17,240 nucleotides of DNA, from assembly GCA_039923455.1 (NCBI GenBank), contig JBDTCS010000307.1, positions 1-17,240 on the forward strand, read 5' to 3'. The notes under the pieces were generated by a model. It was not told the origin of the DNA. It did no database searches and was given only the letters and a program-made list of their open reading frames with translations. Made by a program: the position numbers and the translations under genes. Numbering within the stretch: the first letter of the stretch is position 1; each line of letters begins with the position of its first letter. The stretch is from JBDTCS01 sp039923455 (lineage in GTDB: Bacteria; Bacteroidota; Ignavibacteria; Palsa-1295). This document shows positions 14,634-17,240 of the stretch, in pieces.

Positions 14634-16262
14634 TCAATGCTTGAAATGACGCATACCCGTCATAACGAGCGAAACGTTGTGCTCTTCGGCGGCTACGATC
14701 ACCTCGGCATCGCGTACCGAACCGCCCGGCTCAATCGCGGCAATAGCTCCAGCATGAATGGCTTCGAGCAACCCATCCGCGAATGGAAAGAACGCGTCAC
14801 TTGCCACAAGTGAGTTCCTGAGAGAATGGCCAAATTGCTTCGCTCGTTCCACGGCAAGGCGAGAAGATTCGACACGCGAGGTTTGGCCGCAGCCAATACC
14901 GGCTGTTACTGGCAGTCCATCCTCGATCACCGCGTAAACAATGGCGTTTGACTTGACATGTTTGCATACCTTCCAAGCAAACTCAAGTCCGCCGATCTCC
15001 TCGGTAGTAAGCTTGCGCGATGTAACGCTTTCGAGCTTTGTGTTCGCATAGAGCGCGATGTCGGGCTCCTGCATAAGAATACCACCGATGATCGAACGAA
15101 TCTCCATGCTGGATGATCGCGCTCCAATGATCTTGGCCATATCAAAAGTGACGAGCCTCCTATCCTTCTTCTTCTTGAGGGCTTCCAGTGCATCAGCGTC
15201 AAAACTCGGAGCCAGGACTACTTCGCTAAAAAAGGTATTAAGTCGTTCGGCAAGCGCGACCGTGCAAGGGCGGTTCAGAATCGTGATACCGCCGAACGGG
15301 CTTTCGGGATCGGCTTTGAATGCTCGCTCAAATGCTTCGAGAATGTCGCGGCCTTCGGCGACGCCACATGGATTTGTGTGCTTGATAACTGCCGCAACAG
15401 CGTTTGTTGAATGCGCAAACTCTGCGATCAATCCTGCAGCGGCTGAGATATCAAGCAAATTATTATAGGATAGCTCCTTGCCCCAAACGTGCTGAAAGAT
15501 CTGCGTGAAATCGGCACCGTAAAGCGCTCCATTTTGCTGCGGGTTCTCACCATACCGCAAGCCGAGCGCCTTCGGAAGTGTGATGGTAAGTTCGCTCGGG
15601 AGTTTTGCGTCAGCGGCGCTGGTACCAATCGTAAGCTGAGCGAAGTAATCGCTGATGGCTTTATCGTATCCGGCGACAAGTGCGAATGCATCGTTTGCAA
15701 GTTGGAAACGGTCAGCGAGCGATGTTGCTCCAGAGTTTTTCTCGATCGAATCAATCAATCCCGCGTATTGGTTCGGACTTGTGACGATTGCGACGCCTCG
15801 GAAATTTTTCGCGGCACTCCGAAGCATCGCCGGTCCACCGATATCGATCTGCTCGATGATCTCCCCTTGCGTCGCTCCTGGTTTGGCAACCGTTTCTTCG
15901 AATGGATAGAGATTGACGATCAACATATCAATCGCCGAGATCTCGTGCTCCTCGGCTTGCGAAACATGCGAAGCTAACTCGCGACGATAGAGCAAGCCTC
16001 CGTGTACAAGTGGGTGCAAGGTCTTCAGTCTGCCATCGAAAACTTCCGGAAAGCCTGTGAGCTCCTCGACGGTGTGCACGGTGAAGCCCTTCTCCTTCAG
16101 ATAGCGCTCTGTGCCTCCTGTTGAATAGAGATCAACGCCGTGCTGCGTCAGTGTTTTGGCAAGATCGGCTAAGCCGGTCTTATCAAAGACGCTGAGCAAC
16201 GCTCGCTTGATAGGCACGAGATCTATCGGGAGTTCTTTTTCCGCACTTTGTGAATGGCTCAT
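14634..16262 (-). CDS. purH: Bifunctional AICAR formyltransferase / IMP cyclohydrolase
   Basis: This 542-residue enzyme performs the last two steps of IMP synthesis. The N-terminal IMP cyclohydrolase domain reads RALLSVFDKTGLADLA, then STGGTERYLKEKG and FDGRLKTLHPLVHGG. The C-terminal AICAR transformylase contains the Lys294-His295 catalytic pair in VIKHTNPCGVAEG, SPFGGITILN, and the closing PGGSVRDAEVI...VMTGMRHFKH. I chose the ATG at 16262 rather than the TTG one codon earlier, because the ATG shares its A with the purN TGA stop (TGATG), a classic coupled junction. It is the second gene after purN; mreB follows after 133 bases. Confidence 0.96.
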   Translation of the reverse strand: MSHSQSAEKELPIDLVPIKRALLSVFDKTGLADLAKTLTQHGVDLYSTGGTERYLKEKGFTVHTVEELTGFPEVFDGRLKTLHPLVHGGLLYRRELASHVSQAEEHEISAIDMLIVNLYPFEETVAKPGATQGEIIEQIDIGGPAMLRSAAKNFRGVAIVTSPNQYAGLIDSIEKNSGATSLADRFQLANDAFALVAGYDKAISDYFAQLTIGTSAADAKLPSELTITLPKALGLRYGENPQQNGALYGADFTQIFQHVWGKELSYNNLLDISAAAGLIAEFAHSTNAVAAVIKHTNPCGVAEGRDILEAFERAFKADPESPFGGITILNRPCTVALAERLNTFFSEVVLAPSFDADALEALKKKKDRRLVTFDMAKIIGARSSSMEIRSIIGGILMQEPDIALYANTKLESVTSRKLTTEEIGGLEFAWKVCKHVKSNAIVYAVIEDGLPVTAGIGCGQTSRVESSRLAVERAKQFGHSLRNSLVASDAFFPFADGLLEAIHAGAIAAIEPGGSVRDAEVIVAAEEHNVSLVMTGMRHFKH

Positions 16263-16978
16263 CAATCCAATTTTACTTTCGTTATTACTTTCGAAATTAC
16301 TCTTCCACCAAGTACTGCAACATATCCTCTCGCGACAAGATCAATCGCTTTCGGTAAAATTCGGTGTTCGATAGCAAGGACACGTTCGGCGAGCGATTGC
16401 GGTGTGTCTTCATCGTGAACCGCGCAACATTCTTGCATGATGATCGGACCGGCGTCATATACTTCCGAGACAAAATGGACTGTTGCACCCGAAATCTTGC
16501 AGCCACTCGCGATCACGGCTTCATGAACTCTCGCGCCATACATATCCTTGCCGCCGAATGAAGGAAGCAACGCGGGATGTACGTTCAAGATTCGGTCGTT
16601 GAACTCGGCCACGATGTTGGATGGTAGCTGTTTTAAGTATCCGGCTAAAACAATAACCTCGATCTCTGCATCGCTCAACGCTTTCTGCATCTCAACCGCA
16701 AGTTTTTCTTCGGTCTCGGCGGTAACGATCGAAAGATGTCGAGTTGGAATGGATTGCTCTGAGGCAAACAAGATCGCGCCGGATTTGGAGCGATTGGAAA
16801 TTACCAATGCGAGTACCACACTTTCGAGTGACCCCGCTTGAATCGCTCGATGAATTGCTCGCAGATTCGAGCCATCGCCAGAGGCGAAGACCGCTATCTT
16901 TCGGGGCAAAACTGTTTTTTTCGTTGTCGTGCTCTCCTCGCTCACCACTTTTATTATTAGAACAAGGATCGAAGCCAT
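16262..16978 (-). CDS. purN: Phosphoribosylglycinamide formyltransferase (GART, formyl-THF dependent)
   Basis: This enzyme transfers a formyl group from 10-formyl-THF to GAR in purine synthesis. The core is intact: RKIAVFASGDGSNLRAIHRAI, then NVHPALLPSFGGKDMYG with catalytic Asn132 and His134, GATVHFVSEVYDAGPIIMQ with His168 and Asp175. From the ATG at 16978 it is 238 residues, about 25 longer at the N-terminus than usual. GTG codons at 16948 and 16945 or a TTG near 16909 could be the real start. Its stop overlaps the purH ATG by one base. Confidence 0.93.
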   Translation of the reverse strand: MASILVLIIKVVSEESTTTKKTVLPRKIAVFASGDGSNLRAIHRAIQAGSLESVVLALVISNRSKSGAILFASEQSIPTRHLSIVTAETEEKLAVEMQKALSDAEIEVIVLAGYLKQLPSNIVAEFNDRILNVHPALLPSFGGKDMYGARVHEAVIASGCKISGATVHFVSEVYDAGPIIMQECCAVHDEDTPQSLAERVLAIEHRILPKAIDLVARGYVAVLGGRVISKVITKVKLD

Positions 16979-16993
16979 AAAGGGCCTGATCGG

Positions 16994-17011
16994 TAAGATC
17001 CTATCATCTTA
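16994..17011. other. Short inverted repeat upstream of purN
   Basis: TAAGAT (16994-16999) and ATCTTA (17006-17011) flank CCTATC, 16 bases before the purN ATG. It could be an operator or leader hairpin, but the stem is only six AT-rich pairs. The rest of 16979-17149 shows no gene and no confident promoter. Confidence 0.2.
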
Positions 17012-17149
17012 AGTCCAAACAGCTCTTGTTTGTGCAAAATTACGAGGAAACAGAACTGCAAGAAGGAAAACGGAGAATGAATCTGAAAGATTGGGCTGTG
17101 GAATAGCAGTAGAGCGCTAACGAAGACCGAGTTGCTCTTTTAAAATGCA

Positions 17150-17179
17150 AGAACCCCGAAGCGGATGCTTCGGGGTTCT
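17150..17179 (-). terminator. Strong hairpin terminator
   Basis: AGAACCCCGAAGC (17150-17162) and GCTTCGGGGTTCT (17167-17179) form a perfect 13-base GC-rich stem with a four-base loop. Read on the minus strand it is followed by TGCATTTT, a modest U-rich tract. It lies 24 bases below the stop of the minus-strand gene at the right edge and isolates it from purN. Confidence 0.85.
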
Positions 17180-17202
17180 GAAAAACTTCAATGGCCAGAA
17201 AG

Positions 17203-17240
17203 TCAATTATTCTCTTGGGTATCAACAACTACAATACCAC
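17203..17240 (-). CDS. C-terminal end of an unidentified minus-strand gene (cut by window edge)
   Basis: Only the last 11 residues (GIVVVDTQENN) and a TGA at 17203-17205 are in the window; the rest lies to the right. The hydrophobic-to-polar ending is protein-like and a strong terminator follows at once, which supports a real gene end. Too little is visible to name it. Confidence 0.45.
   Translation of the reverse strand, partial: GIVVVDTQENN

Noticed and set aside
1..17240. tRNA, rRNA, CRISPR arrays or insertion sequences
   Set aside because: No cloverleaf, regularly spaced repeats, transposase motifs or terminal inverted repeats were seen on either strand.

Overview
The window looks like chromosome from a T9SS-bearing member of the Bacteroidota/Chlorobiota/Ignavibacteriota/Kapabacteria group. 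Three things point there. The protein at the left edge ends in a type IX secretion (Por) sorting domain. The r-protein order rplM-rpsI-rpsB-tsf is typical of these phyla, and the L13 and S9 sequences read as Chlorobi-like. A complete bchI-bchD-bchH magnesium chelatase operon is also present. The exact lineage cannot be fixed from this stretch, and the assignment is inference. Base composition looks balanced and even, with no insertion sequence, integrase, CRISPR array or tRNA visible.

Layout: (1) 1-788, plus strand: the C-terminal part of a secreted T9SS cargo protein, then a bidirectional terminator. (2) 857-3951, minus strand: the translation block rplM, rpsI, rpsB, tsf, with structured spacers, including a long hairpin between rpsB and tsf. 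(3) 3952-4305: a divergent spacer with short repeats, then a plus-strand four-helix membrane protein (DUF4149/TMEM205-like). (4) 4821-16978, minus strand: a long co-directional block read right to left as purN, purH (last steps of purine synthesis), mreB, mreC, mreD (rod-shape machinery), gpmA (glycolysis), bchI, bchD, bchH (Mg insertion into protoporphyrin IX), and a previously uncalled 56-residue zinc-ribbon protein. (5) 16979-17240: a spacer, a strong hairpin terminator and the last codons of another minus-strand gene.

The main point of interest is the chelatase operon. The H subunit carries the DUF3479 N-terminus and the HFGTHG core of true BchH/ChlH, which argues for (bacterio)chlorophyll synthesis rather than cobalamin synthesis. 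Yet it sits on a chromosome that encodes T9SS cargo, which classical green sulfur bacteria are not known for. The D subunit is unusually short, with no recognisable AAA+ motifs in its N-terminal part. The I subunit carries a four-cysteine insert. A small zinc-ribbon gene with a good Shine-Dalgarno sequence starts 2 bases after bchH. The operon follows mreBCD-gpmA with only 66 bases between, and no strong promoter is obvious there, so it may be read through from the housekeeping genes.
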